From Primulina eburnea (taxonomy: Eukaryota; Streptophyta; Magnoliopsida; Lamiales; Gesneriaceae), in assembly GCF_022965805.1 (NCBI RefSeq), contig NC_133104.1:42266682-42330681 (forward strand): 64,000 nucleotides of DNA, written 5' to 3'. The stretch's first letter is position 1; the number at the start of each line of letters is the position of its first letter. Shown here one piece after another: positions 21,087-34,512 of the stretch. The translations under genes were made by a program, and so were the position numbers. The notes beneath the pieces are model-generated. The model saw only the letters and a list, made by a program, of their open reading frames with translations, made no database searches and was not told where the DNA came from.

Positions 21087-22550
21087 ATGGGGGCAGGGTC
21101 ATCACAAGACAAAGATGAGGCTTCAGACCCAAATAAAGAAACAGAAACAACAAACTCACCTATCACATATAACATTGATGCTAAAGCTACTAGCTCTGCT
21201 ACAACACAAGTGCCACTGCCTCATAACTGGGAAGGTATATTGAAAGAAGCCGACTCACCAATTGAAAAATAAACAACAAACGTGCAGCAGCTGCACGATC
21301 AGCTTTATGCAGGCATATCCTTGAATCAAAACAGGAAGGCAAGTGAACCATTTCTGTCTAATATATGTGATCAATTTCGATTAATATTTGTATACAAAAC
21401 AAGCATGCATACATGCCCATTAAATCAGAAAAAAAAATTCAAGAAAGAAATATGAAAATATGGTATAATTTTAGTATCATTGTCACAACACCGTATCAAG
21501 ATTATGAGCAGGACTAACGAGTAGAAGTGCCTGCACCATGCTTCTGGGAAAATAAAACCGCATGCATTTTTAATTGCAACATTAAGTAACCAACCATGAA
21601 TGTCAGCAACGGAAAATAAAAATTTGTAGCAGTAAGAACAGTGAGTAGCCTTTTTTTTTCTAGTTCTTACACAGCATTTCTGTTGTTCGCAGAAATACTG
21701 GGTCGACAAGGAGACTAACAACAACTGCTTCATGTTGTTTGCTCAAGATCTCTCAATAACGTGGGCAGAAGATAGTCGCTTCTGGAACTGGCCTTTGGTC
21801 CAAGAGTCCAGGTAATCACAACATTAGTGGGTTGACAAGTGAACAACGTCATGAAGGTCGTTTTCTTCAGGAAAGAATGATGAATGAAACTTCTGCAAAA
21901 GAAAAATGGCAGTCTATATATCAAATATTTGACGAATATCAAAATAGTTAGCCATTGCCATCTCAGAATAGCAGCAATATGGGTAATCACCCCTGTTCAG
22001 AAGTGCATAACAGACATTCGACTAGGGTTTCTACAAGGCAAAATCACTTGTAGTATTATTTAGAACACCACGTGTTCATATCTACTTGAACAACTTGTAA
22101 AGGTTTTACTTTAAGTCGTTACTACACGAGGATGGGTGCAATATAAAATCGGACGTCTAATACTACTTATATTTTTACAGTAATGTGACTATTGCGGCTG
22201 CCGAACTGCTTACTGTCTGCTGGCTAGAGGTACATGGAAGATTTCAGATTGCTAGCCTTTCACCCGGAATTACATACGAAATTATTTTCATTGGGAAGTT
22301 AAATTAACCTGTTTATGGATGGGAAGTTCCTGTGAATCTTAGACTCACTTTACCAGATCGAAGCACACAAGAACACACAGAAAATCTGATGGAAAAGCCA
22401 AGAGGAAGATGGATACAAATCCCAGCAGGAGAAATTAAAGCCTCTGCCGAGAAGGTGGGGGAAATGGAATTTTCTCTATATGAATACGAAGGAGAACAAT
22501 GGAAGAGAGGGCTATTAATGAAAGGAGTTAGCATCCAGCCAAAGACATGA
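21087..22550 (+). pseudogene. Phloem protein 2 (PP2-A1/Nictaba-type lectin) pseudogene
   Basis: Three exons can be laid out in phase: 21087-21338, 21693-21811, 22181-22550. Exon 1 starts MGAGSSQDKDEASDPNKE and contains LPHNWEGILKEADSPIEK; exon 2 has KYWVDKETNNNCFMLFAQDL and ITWAEDSRFWNW; exon 3 has AAELLTVCWLEVHGRF, SLSPGITYEI, GWEVPVNLRLTLPD, RGRWIQIPAGE and EFSLYEYEGEQWKRG. These are the Nictaba/PP2 carbohydrate-binding blocks. Two in-frame stops break it: TAA at 21270-21272 in exon 1 and TAA at 22305-22307 in exon 3. The first donor is GC (AAG then GCAAGT). All other junctions and reading frames survive, so inactivation looks recent. Intact PP2 proteins are phloem lectins binding N-acetylglucosamine-type glycans. 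Confidence 0.85.
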
Positions 22551-23222
22551 ATTCAGGAACATCAGTACTTATAAATAACTTTTGAATAACACATGTTCCA
22601 TACTTTCATACATGAAGTTACAGTATCAAAAATAACTTATATGTGTTCTCCTGAATCCTACTCCACCTGTTCCATCCTCCAAAAGTAAAAGGGAAACACG
22701 GAACCAAACCTATGGAAAATTGAAGTTATTAGTTTGATGCCTCTTAAAGTCCAATGAATTTGATCCCCTTTCGTCTGTATTGAAGAGAACTTCTAGAGTC
22801 ACCCAGTTTTACCGTAGGTGTTCATTTATTGGAACAGGAGAGTTAAAAGTGCAGCAACCAACCTATCAAGTGTTGGAATTTAATAGCAACTATGCATAGA
22901 TGGCGCCCAAAGTGATTGCTCCGACCGTATGTTTCCATTTATAACTATGTCAATATAAAAGATAGTCATGACAGTAGGAATACTAAAATTGGACATTAAT
23001 AATACAACCTCAAAATGCAAGTGTTCATAATGTTAACAAAGAGAGTTTATCTCTGCGTCAGTTAATCGTAGTACATCGGAGTAGGTAGGATAAAGTAGAC
23101 AATGGCTGATGTTTCTACTAGCAAAATAAAAATCAAATAGCAACAAACCAAAAGAATAAATAATAGTGATGTTGACCTGAAGTGTATCTCTCTTGTTGGA
23201 ACATGAAAAGAGAACGTAGCTC
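22551..23222. other. Convergent intergenic region
   Basis: Between the PP2 pseudogene and the 3' end of the IMPL1-like gene on the other strand. It probably holds both 3' UTRs. No gene is seen. Confidence 0.5.
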
Positions 23223-26200
23223 TCAGAGTTGTGTGCAGTAATTTTCAGGCTTGTACCAGAGTGAAAAATCAATGCCTTTGATCTTCAATTTCTCTGTTGC
23301 TGGACCAATTCTCTCAAGAAGCTGCATTCCATTTCAAGTTGATGGAATGTCAAAAACATATTATATCCATTTGTTCATTTTACAAGGGTGAACAAAATCA
23401 CAAAGAATAATGATGCGACCTTAGCATGAAGGATTCCATTGGATACCAAGACAGATCTATCAAAAACGGAAAAATTGCACCCATCCATGCAAGAAACTGT
23501 CCCCCCAGCCTCTTCAACTATCTGCTCAAAAATGCATCAAATAGATAAAAAAAATCACAGTAACTGAAATATCTTGTGAACGGAATGTAAGAAAATAAGA
23601 ATGTAAAAGGATATCCAAATTAACTGTGTATCATTGATCATACAAGGGTTTATCAATTGCTTCTATCAAATACATCACAAAAAAAACACAAAGATATACT
23701 TTTACTTAATTCTCCCGCACAAGAACACCATTTCTGTTGAGCAAGCAGAGGGATGCTGCTCATACAAAAGGCCCCTCCTATAAACATGTCTCAACATACT
23801 CACACACCAAACCATGAGCCAAAGACACCAAACAGATGATTACCTAAGTGAAAAACATATGGAATTGAATATGTTTGAATGAGTGAAATATTACCAGAAC
23901 ACCAGCAGCCATATCCCATGGTTTAAGCCGATACTCCCAATAGGCTTCAACAATCCCCAGAGCTACATGACACATGTCAACTGATGCTGCGCCAAGCCTT
24001 CTCACACCCTACATATCGAATTAAAAAATGAAATGGTAAGGTAATTCAGGAGCTTCGCCAAAGAAATCTCTATTGGATAAAAGTTTTGACCAATTATAAC
24101 ACAAAACTTAACGGTTTAAATTCCATGAAAAACTAAAAAAAGAATGGTTTTACCCGACTAATATCGGTGAATTCCTTGAATAACTCTATATTGGTTGCCC
24201 AGGCATCGTCGTGTTCATATCCGAACCCAGTAACAAGAAGCGCTTGTTCGACCTTGTATAAGTTAAAGGATTTTCAGAGAATGAAAAGAAAATCCATTTC
24301 ACCCAACCAAAGATGAAAAAATGTTTAAGAAGGTCATGTGGCCTATAAAGCAATTCAAAATTGTCTCCCAATAACAACTTTTGGTATGCACGGATAGCTA
24401 CCAGGATGGGGAAACCATCATAACTGTATTACATAATTGACATGCTGTCGAAAAATTAATAATAATAAATAGCTCATATCCACCGGTAAGCTCTCATTTG
24501 AATCATTCCTTATTCATTGACTATTGAGTGGCACAACATTCTACTTGACATGAGTGTTAGCTCTAAACAAATCAAACATCAGCACTCACTAGCAAAATTG
24601 TGTTCCCTTACCCAAAAGAGGAAAAATATTCAGTGAATTAAGACATTTGTTCCTACTGTGTGATGACTCACCTTATCCGTTTGACTTGCGTAAATTTTGT
24701 CACCGTTGCAGAATGCACCTTTACCTGGAATTTCATGACTGATGTTATATGAATGTATGTCATAAGTTCTTGTGTGTCTTAAAATATTTAAGAATCTAAG
24801 ACTTACCTGCAGCAGCAGAAAAAGTCCGAGTATTCCAACATTTAGGTCCACCGACAAACTCTACCTATAAGTACAACACTGAAAACATTATGGTCATGGA
24901 AAAGACACAACCTTGTTACTCACGACCTCAAAAACACTCAAATCGAGTCAGGAATGCAGATACAAAAAAATTACAACTTACATTATCAAATTACTATGCA
25001 CCATAGAATTTTTAAGCAACAATATCGGTTGTTGTTTAAGGAAAATTCTTTATACTCGTGCTAGACAAGGGATATAGTGTCTACATGTTATTGTTTCCAT
25101 CATTCGGTTTGTTAACTTTAAACTCCAAACTGTATTTTACAGTGGTAGGAACTTAGTGCTAGCTGCTATACGACAATATACATAATTGTTTAAATAGAAC
25201 AGCTGGCTATAAACTCGGGCGCCAACACATCATGCAGAGGAACACAAATTCTTAAGTCCGAGTTCCGTTCCAGTTCTGTTGTGCGACGACGTGACATGAC
25301 TTAGGACATAATGTTATTTTACACCCCTACACCTGCTATGTCAGTAAATTCAACTATATAACCAGTGCTTTCAATTATGCTCCCCTGTCCTTTCTGATTT
25401 CTTCCATGTTTCTTTACTATTCAATACAATAAGGATAAGTATTCACTAAAGTTCGATAATTCATCATATTTTAATGCAAAAATATCTGTGATGTTTACTT
25501 TCAACTAACAATCTCTTAATTACAAAAAATGAGACGACACATCAATTTCTTGTTGTAACTCATGGTACATGCAAATGTGTCTATGGATCAGGTGAAAGTC
25601 TTTATGAGCATGACGCTCTCAGTAGCTAATTGTTTTACAACCCATGACATCTGTCTTCTCATTAAAATCTATGTAATTTGAAAAAAAAAAATTAACCATG
25701 AGCATCAGATACCACTGTAGCGGCAGCGGGTCTTCCTTTGAACAAGACACCCACAGAGACGGCAAAGCTAGGATAGCCATGAGCAAAATTTGTGGTCCCA
25801 TCTACACAAGAAAGAAGAAGAGGTCACTAATATTTTTCACCGTTAAAAGTAAGTTAGCAAACAGAAGACCACAATAACCACAGGCATACATCTCAACAAA
25901 AACAGTGAACAAATGACCAGTACCTAAGGGTCTAAAGGCATTTCTCATCGGCCTTCATGAAAAAACATCACAGCCACTAGCACTTCTAGGTCAAACACAA
26001 TCACAACACCACCATCATATTTCAACCTAATTTTCCTCGTTCAATAAGTTTGCTCACAACATCAGATACATGGTTGATGCTTCTGGGTGGCATATAAGTA
26101 TCCCCACTTTTTGTTGAGTTTTAGTCATCAAGCAATTCACTATACTCGGCAGCTTAATTTTAAAAACATTGGCTACTCAAGAAACACCGATTAATTTTTG

Positions 26201-27488
26201 AAAGTCTCCATAATTTGCAGTATCAATATCACCACTTTAATAGTTTTGAAGAGCTAGACATGGAAATAAATTCAAGTTCCTCTAGAACCGCGGAACTTGG
26301 TAAACACAGGAGAGAGAGTTGTTCCAGACAAGATTAATGGTTAAACCACCCATACCTAAGGGATCAATGCACCAAAGATAATCAGAAGATGAATCCCCAA
26401 TGAGACCTCCCTCTTCCCCGAGAATTAAGTGATCTTGGAAGTTTTTTCGCACCACATCTAGAATAGCAGCCTCACTCATTTTATCGGTACTGCAGAGTAT
26501 TTAAACAATAATAACAAAATAAAGAAGCATTGGAGTGAACTAATATTATGAGAGCAAGCACGGGCAAACTGTTAACCTTTAAATATTAAGCAGTCGATAT
26601 CTAGTTTCACAACAGTTAGACATGTTACAACTGAAAAGGGGAAGAAAATGATAAAAGTATGAATGAGAATATATCATTGGGCAAAGTCAAGATAATGTTT
26701 TACTGAAACAAATCCCAAACAAGACACAAATTAAAGGACAACAAAATTACCAAGCCATCTCAAATAGCCGGTAAGAATCTTCACTTCAACTTACTTTTTT
26801 TTTCCACCAGTCATTCAAGAGTTATTAATAATTTATAAATATAACAGGCCCAAAATATCCCTCCACGTCATGATCCCAAAACTGTCAGATAACAAAGCAC
26901 GAGGATTAATTGAGACATCTTTATCGGGTCAACAGGATAGAGCTTACTCGGTCACCAGATCAGTGAGTCCCTTGTAGGTGATATTTCGAGGCTTATTCAC
27001 AGCATCCATTACGACCTGCGACGAAACGAAGGTTATGGCATTCAAAGATTAATAGAACGCATTCAAACAAATGTAGATATCATCACGTACAATTTAATAG
27101 TTTCTTACACATAATAATTTGAATTGCTTTCTAAAATAGATGTCATATTTGAAAATCATTTAATATACTGGCTTCGTATTTTTTCCTAAAGCAAAATACA
27201 TGAATCCTACAAATACAATCACCATTCATTGCACAAGAAGGGAGAAAGCTATCAAACCTGGGCACCAGTCTCAGCGGCAGTTTGAACAACATGAAGAAGC
27301 TGATCAAAAGGAACGGCGGCCGTTGATTCTACACCCACTTTACGGAAATGTTTTTGATTGGGAACCTCCGATGAAACAGCCTTTGCGCAGAACACCCTTC
27401 GAGGCTGCGAAATAGCTCTGAATCTCCTCAACGTGGGTTTGTGAGAAATGAGCGAGAATGAAGATGAGACTGAAAGGTATCTTGCCAT
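23223..27488 (-). CDS. IMPL1: Chloroplast inositol-monophosphatase-family phosphatase IMPL1
   Basis: Ten exons on the minus strand, all phase-consistent: 27488-27258, 27015-26948, 26489-26356, 25801-25713, 24864-24807, 24724-24672, 24252-24154, 24008-23895, 23521-23420, 23321-23223; 348 residues. The first about 60 residues are Ser/Arg-rich with few acids, a chloroplast transit peptide. Metal and substrate residues of the family are present: LILGEEGG (Glu125/126), the IDPLDGTTNFAHG signature (Asp142, Asp145; residues 141-153), and KPWDMAAGVL (Asp276). IMPL1 hydrolyses inositol monophosphates, and possibly other sugar phosphates, in plastids. Length is slightly below the Arabidopsis protein because the leader is shorter. 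No break is seen. The intron between exons 3 and 4 interrupts the DG of the signature, so single-exon ORF readings miss it. Confidence 0.93.
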
Positions 27489-27626
27489 TTCTACCGCCAG
27501 ATTCTGTGTCCGTCTGTTCAGCTACGGTTGCTGGATCGGGTTTGTCTTTGACTTTTGTAATTTAATATAAAAATTAATTTAATAATTTTGAAATTTGGGT
27601 TAATCAATGAGATTAAGAATGTTCGT

Positions 27627-28132
27627 GGCATTGTTTGATACATGGGATAAGGATGTGATTGATAGATAATTCCTATTATCCAATGTTTGATATTTTTTTA
27701 AAAATTCATGATAATATCATGAGTCCTTGATAAATAAATTTGAGAAAGATAAATCATCATTTGTAAGAGGTGTGATAATTTTAATGTAATGATAAAATAC
27801 ATTACAAATAACTTAATTATCCCTAATTTAAATACATTTAAATTAATGTTAAATGTTTATTAAATACATACATGTGTGTGTATATATAAATATATGTGTG
27901 TGTATATATAAATATATATATAATTTAAGAATTGAGATATGTAATTACAAGATCTTGATAACAACTAAATATAAGTTTTTGTGATGAAGTTAATTTTGTC
28001 GTTACAATTCAATATATAAATTAAATCACTCTTGTTAAAATCATACCAAACATTCAACATATTATCTTATTATTATATTCATCCTTGATTTATCATTATA
28101 TCATATCATATCTACCAAACTGTACCTTAATA
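27627..28132. mobile_element. Putative MITE with imperfect terminal inverted repeats
   Basis: The left end has GGCATTGTTTGATACATGGG; the right end, read in reverse complement, has GGTACAGTTTGGTAGATATG. These share a T-G-T-T-T-G-type core followed by GATA-rich stretches. The interior is AT-rich and non-coding and includes a (TG)n(TA)n patch near 27872-27920. The exact ends and target duplication were not fixed. Confidence 0.4.
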
Positions 28133-28842
28133 TTTAAATGGTCAGGGACACAAGCTTCTTCTAGCTTCTTCTGGGTTTCCCAACCTTTTCTCTTCGAAGT
28201 GAAAAGATTCAATTCGCCTCTATAAATGAAAGCATTTGTAATAAAAATAATAATTTATTTATTTATATTATTTCTGAAGTAAGTAGTGTGCCTGTCAATT
28301 TAATTCGAGTTAATTGACTAGATTTTTACATAAATACATTAAATTATTTAAATTTAATTTGCTGATATATTAATAAATTTGTAAATACATGTGTAGCAGA
28401 ACTAATCTGTTGTAATGCTTATCTATCGTGTTTATAAATTACCTTGAAAATCACGGAGAAAGTAGGCCGGGATAATCCATCAAGAAAAACAGGTTACCCT
28501 CGGAGAAGATCATCCCATCATATGACCCTTTCTGGCCTAATCAATTTTCCAACTGACTTCGTTTATTAATAGTGTAACTATTTTCATTGTCGAGCATGTC
28601 GCACAAAGCTTGCTACATGCTCAAGGCTTGCTAGCAATATTTACTCCAAAGGGTAGCAGCCCGTCACAAAAACAAAAACAAACAAAGATCCAAAGTCTTA
28701 CCGTCATCACATGAAGATAAAGAGGATAGCCAAATCAATTAAAAATGTAATCCTTTAGGAGAAAAAAGAGTGAAGTATGCAATTATCATGTAAAATGAGT
28801 TTGCATGATGCTACTCAAACCAATCTCACTTCCATAGAAGAA

Positions 28843-30352
28843 CTAATCTCCATTATATTCAATGGTAGGCCAGTTTTGATCAGCCTGCGATTTCACAAAT
28901 TCAGCCAACAGTTTGATCTCATCTTCTTGTAGACGTGGTCCAAATGTGCACTGACCCCGGGGTGTGCAGTTCTCACCAAAGCCCTACATGATGAAGAGGA
29001 CATGAAGTTCAATCCTCAATTCTACAAAGCATCTATTAATATGTCTTTCTCACTGTGAAACTTACTGGCATTCTTCCCTTTCCGAAGTATGTTACGCGAT
29101 ATATTTCCTCTTCTGTATCAACTCCATTTCTGCACTCCACCAAACACTTCACCAATTGTTTCTTGTTTTGATACAGAAGGATTACTCAACAATTGAGATC
29201 ATTAATATTATACAGAAATTTTAAATAACAAACTAGAGGCCTGGAATTACAGAAGGCAGATTGACATCAAAAATGAATGAAGATTAAACTATATCAATCA
29301 ATGTATGAATCTTGTATTAATGGCGAGAAATAACAAAAACGAAATGCGAGGGCTTGTTGAATCCTGTATTACCTTTGTAGGTCTTTCAAGAAGAGTGTTG
29401 CACCCTGGAAAGATGACTAGAGTTAACTAAGTCTTATTTTGCTGAGATTTAGAGTGTTATCAGAAGATAAACTCACGGGCTGGATAATGTTTCCTCCACC
29501 GTCATGGCATCCTATGCAAGCTCGGCGAACAAGGTACCAGATTTCTGAGCATCCAAAGTTTGCCCAAGTGCCACTGCATTAAAGAAAAAACATAAGTTGA
29601 AAGAGCAAGCATAGACTAAGAACTACAAAACTTGACAGTTCTCGATAATCTTCCAATCCAGACCCGGTCCTAGAACAAATTTTGTAGGACATTATAAGCA
29701 AAAACTTTCCAATAACATCAACTGAATTTCTCTTTCATAGCTCTTAGATAAATATGTTGTAGATAATTTTATGCTAAGGTAGCATAAAATCTATTCAGTG
29801 AACAGAACAAGGGTGGTTCAATTCAGTTGCTAGATACATACAATACACAAGCGATTAAAAAAAAACATGGGTAAAAAAGATAACAAACTACAAATTGGGA
29901 AAAAGCTTTTAATTGTAGCTAAACTGGCTCGACCATTGAAATAATAATGACAGCACAATGCAGGTCCTGGCCTCCAAGAATTTAGTATGAAGAGCAAATA
30001 TATTGAAGAAAAAGAACGTAATTTACTGGTTTACCATGGGGTGAGGCTGAAATGTCGGGCATTGAGAAAGGGGATAAGGCGAAGACGGTAGCGATTAGCG
30101 GCGGAGCAAAGTATTTGAACAACTTCACTTGAGGATGCTTGTGAATAGAGTGATCATGATCTGGTGCTCCAACAATCTTGTTTCTCTTCGTTCGAAATTT
30201 CAGAAATTCAAGACAGGAAACCACCGCTGACGCAGTAACATCAATCAGCGCGATGAAGAAGATAGAGAGAAGATTACCTGTTTTGAAAGAGCGGTAGCAG
30301 TAGTGATAGCACAAGTCGGCGGCATAAGTGACACGAGAAACTGCTGCGGCAT
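28843..30352 (-). pseudogene. Cytochrome c6A (chloroplast), haem exon frameshifted
   Basis: Six minus-strand exons: 30352-30278, 30185-30035, 29573-29477, 29404-29373, 29129-29066, 28983-28843. The product matches chloroplast cytochrome c6A: VKLFKYFAPPLIATVFALSP (thylakoid-targeting hydrophobic part), QTLDAQKSGTLF, RACIGCHDGGGNIIQP with the C-x-x-C-H haem site, GATLFLKDLQ, YRVTYFGKGRMP (axial Met), GFGENCTPRGQCTFGPR (the plant c6A cysteine insertion), then the C-terminal helix ending EYNGD. Exon 3 is 97 bases, while the flanking phases need 96 or 99: the frame through QTLDAQKSGTLF runs into TAG at the position of the haem site, and RACIGCH is in another frame. All splice sites are otherwise good. 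Either a young pseudogene or a sequencing/assembly indel. The exon 2 acceptor is my best guess. Confidence 0.82.
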
Positions 30353-30561
30353 GGTGTGTCTCCCCGCCTGCACCCCACCTATACTGCTGCCACCGCAAAT
30401 TTTCTGTCTACCTCTGAACGAACGTATCGAGTGTAGTTTAATTGATTAATCTGATTTATAGAGTATTGTATAAACTCAAAATATGACAATTTATGTAATA
30501 TGTATCGAAAAATATCAAATAAATCTAATAATTGTAAAAACTAAAAAAGTAATAAAGATAT

Positions 30562-32330
30562 TGTGAGGGCCGTTATCCTAATCACGATTTATTAACATGC
30601 AATCTTGATTAATCACTAAACAACGGAAAAGTGAGTTAAAAATTTGCGTTTGGGCCTATAAAAATTTTGGTATGACCTTCGCGTAAATAGGACATACCAG
30701 AAAATCAAATACTCAAAATACACAACATATGCCCTCAATAAACACAACAACGTAAACATGTGTCAGCCAGACACGATCATGACATATACAAACCAAAATA
30801 TCATATAACCGACAAGGCTCGATAATACCATAATACAATCCTCCAAATATATACATATAATATCTGGGAGATAGCAACACCACGCAATACCTAAATACAA
30901 CTGAGCCACTCTCAAGGAGCTCTGGTACTTCCTGAGCCTTCCTCTCGAGCGCCTGAGGTCGAACCACCTGTACCACCTGTCATGTCCACACACAAAAGAC
31001 ACGACAGCCCCTCTCGGGGGTCAGCATACCTCAGTACGAGACATCAAGAAACCACGATATATGACATAGAAATGCAATGATGCCATGCATGAATGCAATG
31101 CATGAATAGGTGCAAGATATCAGGATATCAGGAGTCAAATGATCGATATCAACAATCATACATATATGCTTGAGCTGGTCCACGACTCAGCGGACCGTGC
31201 CTGAGATATGGCCCAGCCTCGAAGCCAGCAACTACCTAAGCCGGACCGAATCAAGGTAGCCAAACATCTCCAGAACACCATATCATATCATATATATAAC
31301 GGATCTCAACCGAAATATAACTGGATCTCAATAACAGATAGGCTCAATATGATATGTTCAGTGGTATTGATGTGTCTAACGAAAATAAAATGTGTGTGAA
31401 CCAAAGAAATATTTTATTTTATTTTGCACATCAATTACCAACTGATAATATGCGAGTCAGCATATAATATCACATAAATCAGCAAATAGCAAATAAATCA
31501 TACACAGGATCATCAGATGCCTCTGTCAGACATCGTGAAAATAACTGATCTCTACGTACCTCAACTAATTTACCAGTAACTTAAATCGTCAAGAAAGTCC
31601 TGGAAATGCCAACTCAAACAAATCACTTGAATATTAATTTAAATGGTCTTATTATCATATAAAAATCTCACAACCATTCAAATTCACTAAAAATCCAATT
31701 TCAACAATTTAGGTATTTTAAATTCTTAAAATTCCAATATTTAACTAAAATACCTAAATCAATTATTTCTATTTTAATTCGTCGCAAATCATCGAACTAG
31801 CTGATACTCGATTTATTCATCTCAATACTTCAAAATCTTTAATTACATATTCTGAAAATCGCTAACAGATTTCTAAAATTTGATCGATACCTCGACTCAA
31901 CTCAAAGTTTGTACCTACATCCAAAAATATAATCAATATCAATATTGATATCACATTTAACCAAAAAATGGAGCAACCCTTAAACAATTTCTGGAATCAT
32001 AATTTATACCTCAATATATATACCAAAACGAAGCCTATGACCCAGAGAACAAAAGCCCTCAATCGATTTCCGAACTCCGGCTACGTACGGCAACGATTTA
32101 ACGAAGAAACGGGCGACGGGTTTCCGACTGGTTTTTGAAAAATGTCGAGAAACACTTCAATATGCGTACCAAAACGTAGCTCTCGTCGAGAGCTTTCTAA
32201 CCATATATTTACTTTAATTTTCGGTCACCGGGACGGCTGCAATCGGCGGTCAAAGAGACGCGGTGGTTTGAAGCTTTGTTACGGGAAAAGTTGAGGTTTT
32301 CAGATGGTAAGGATGATGATTAATATTATA
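30562..32330 (-). repeat. Probable retrotransposon-derived repeat (unclassified)
   Basis: A mixed-composition block, more G+C-rich than its surroundings, with no long ORF. Read on the minus strand, it holds stretches such as CGTTTTGGTACGCATATTG and CCCGAGAGGGGCTGTCGTG that look like LTR or leader DNA of a plant LTR retroelement. It starts TGTGAGGGCC at 30562, compatible with a TG terminus. No protein domain, primer site or target duplication could be shown. Short ORFs inside (30713-30976, 30763-31002, 31208-31399) lack domains. Confidence 0.3.
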
Positions 32331-32356
32331 TAATATATATATATATATATATATAT
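32331..32356. repeat. (AT)n microsatellite
   Basis: About 26 bases of alternating A and T, flanked by the mirror-like TTAATATTATA on both sides. Confidence 0.85.
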
Positions 32357-34512
32357 TAATATTATACGTGTGTTCATCTTTTATGTTTTCGAGATTTGAA
32401 ATTTGACTCGGTCTATATTATTTCAAATTTCAACTCTTGTGTGCTATAAAATTTAAATATACATTTTAATATTGTCTATAAACCGAAATTTTCTAATACA
32501 TATTTTAAACACACAATTTAATTATTTGACTTAATTATTTTAAATCCCTTAACTTAAAATAATTAATCTTAATTATTGCCAAATGACATATATTTAACAC
32601 GAATCATTACAGATATCCACTTTAAATTTTGTATATCTATGAAATAAATTATCATTGAAAAAACATATTTTTAGTTCTGATTTTACCCAATGGTACTCAA
32701 TTTATCCAAATCTCTACCAAGTTCGATATACGCTAAAAAGAATCCAATACAATAATTTGTCATGTTTATTTTAAAGAACATTTGTCATCTTTATTTTGAT
32801 TATATAATTATTCCTTAACTTTCTGGCATCTTCAGAAAATGTTATACTAAAATAATATATATTTTGATCAATAAATTTTGGGTAGTACATTGTTCTCTCT
32901 TTCTAAATGAACCTGTTTTCAAAAAGTTCACATTAACGATTTTCACCTATTCTGTTTTTGCCTCTGTTTTCTTCCGAAGAAAGATCACCTCACAATTCTA
33001 ACACACACGCTATCAATGACTTCTTAAACAAATAAAATTTAGCTCAAACTCAGTTTTAACATTTAAAGTTTCAAATGCAAACTCACAACACAAGTTCTCA
33101 AAAACATCTTCACTTTCTAAATTTTTTCCAATACCGATCACTTGAAAATCGACATAAAAAGGTTCAAACTTTTCAACGTGTTGCATCCTCACGAGTTAGA
33201 CAACTAATGTTGTGATACAAACATAGGCAGAAATGGCCAAACTCAGTTAGTCAGTCACTGATACCCCAAAACAAGACTAACTCTAATCTAATATTTTACA
33301 TTATATTTCGCACGAGTTGACTGCCTCAAAATATCGTCGAATTGTCGACAATTGATTATTTCAAAAGGTATCTCACTATATCTTGTTTTTCCAGCCAATA
33401 ACCGAGGTCAATGTCAGAAGAAAATCTCATGGCATTACCTTGCAAAGGAAGACTTAATCCATCAAAATATAAATTAACAAGAAAATCATAAAACTGGATC
33501 AGGTCATGACTGTACAATCAGTTTCAAACCAAATTGTTTCTAACATGGACCGAACTCGTCGCCCACATATCTCCACAGCAAGTTTACAAACACTTCAAAT
33601 TCCAACCTCTACTCAATGCCCTAAAGAATATGTTAGAATAGAAAATTATTTTAGCATATGATTCGGGGATAATAATCAAACAAACATGAATCCACTTACC
33701 CGGATTTATCCCATCTCTCGGCAAGATCGTGTGAGAGCGCAAATAATGCTATTTAAATGATGTAGCATCTTGCGCATCTAAATTTCCCCTGGTGAAGATG
33801 GAATATTTATTGACTTCGGCGATCAACACCAGCTGCCACAAGTTGATTTGTGAGGACACCAACCTGCATATTTTCTATCTGGCTTCTAACGATATTACTC
33901 AAAATTCCTGACTTCCTATGTAAAATGCATAAGAGTTAGATTATTAAGTCTGTTTTCAAGAATTTTCATGCAGCTCAAAAAAAGATATCAAACTACCAGT
34001 ACCCGAGCATGAATTTAATACTAATACAAGTAACAGTTTTAACAAACTCAGGGTCACTTATCTCTACGAGGCACAGAGACAATAGGATTAATACCTGGGA
34101 ACAAGATCCGATATATATGAATCGCCACCATGCAAGACATATATAAGTTCTGCTTGCTGTTGTTCTGTTGTGATGACTGCATATACCCCACTGTTTGCTG
34201 TTGTCCGTTGCAACAAGCATTTCAAATGGCTAAATCACCCATATGCTGCCCTGAACCAAATTCGCCAATCACATCCTTCCTATGCCACAGAGACCCTGCA
34301 AAAAATAAAACTTCAGAAATTAGGCCCTTCATTGTGGTTACCAAAAATAGACTGTAGCTATATTTTCACAATATAAAGGGACCATAATTTGCCCAGCAAG
34401 GAAGGAAAGGAAGTGATTGTTGGCATACAGTATAATGAATAATTGGAGCAAAGACATACATTCATGCTTATAGTAGATTACTTGTCTTCCAAAATTTTTG
34501 CCAGTAAAAACA
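32357..34512. other. Intergenic, AT-rich, no supported gene
   Basis: No recognisable coding region. The right end (33700-34512) may include the 3' UTR of the PPR gene on the minus strand. ORFs at 34130-34376 are overlapping and domain-free. Confidence 0.45.

Noticed and set aside
29982..30398. 138-residue minus-strand ORF at the c6A locus
   Set aside because: Reads through intron 1; only its middle part is the true exon 2 frame.
30713..31002. Overlapping minus-strand ORFs in the 30.6-32.3 kb repeat
   Set aside because: Hydrophobic but domain-free, in two competing frames within repeat DNA.
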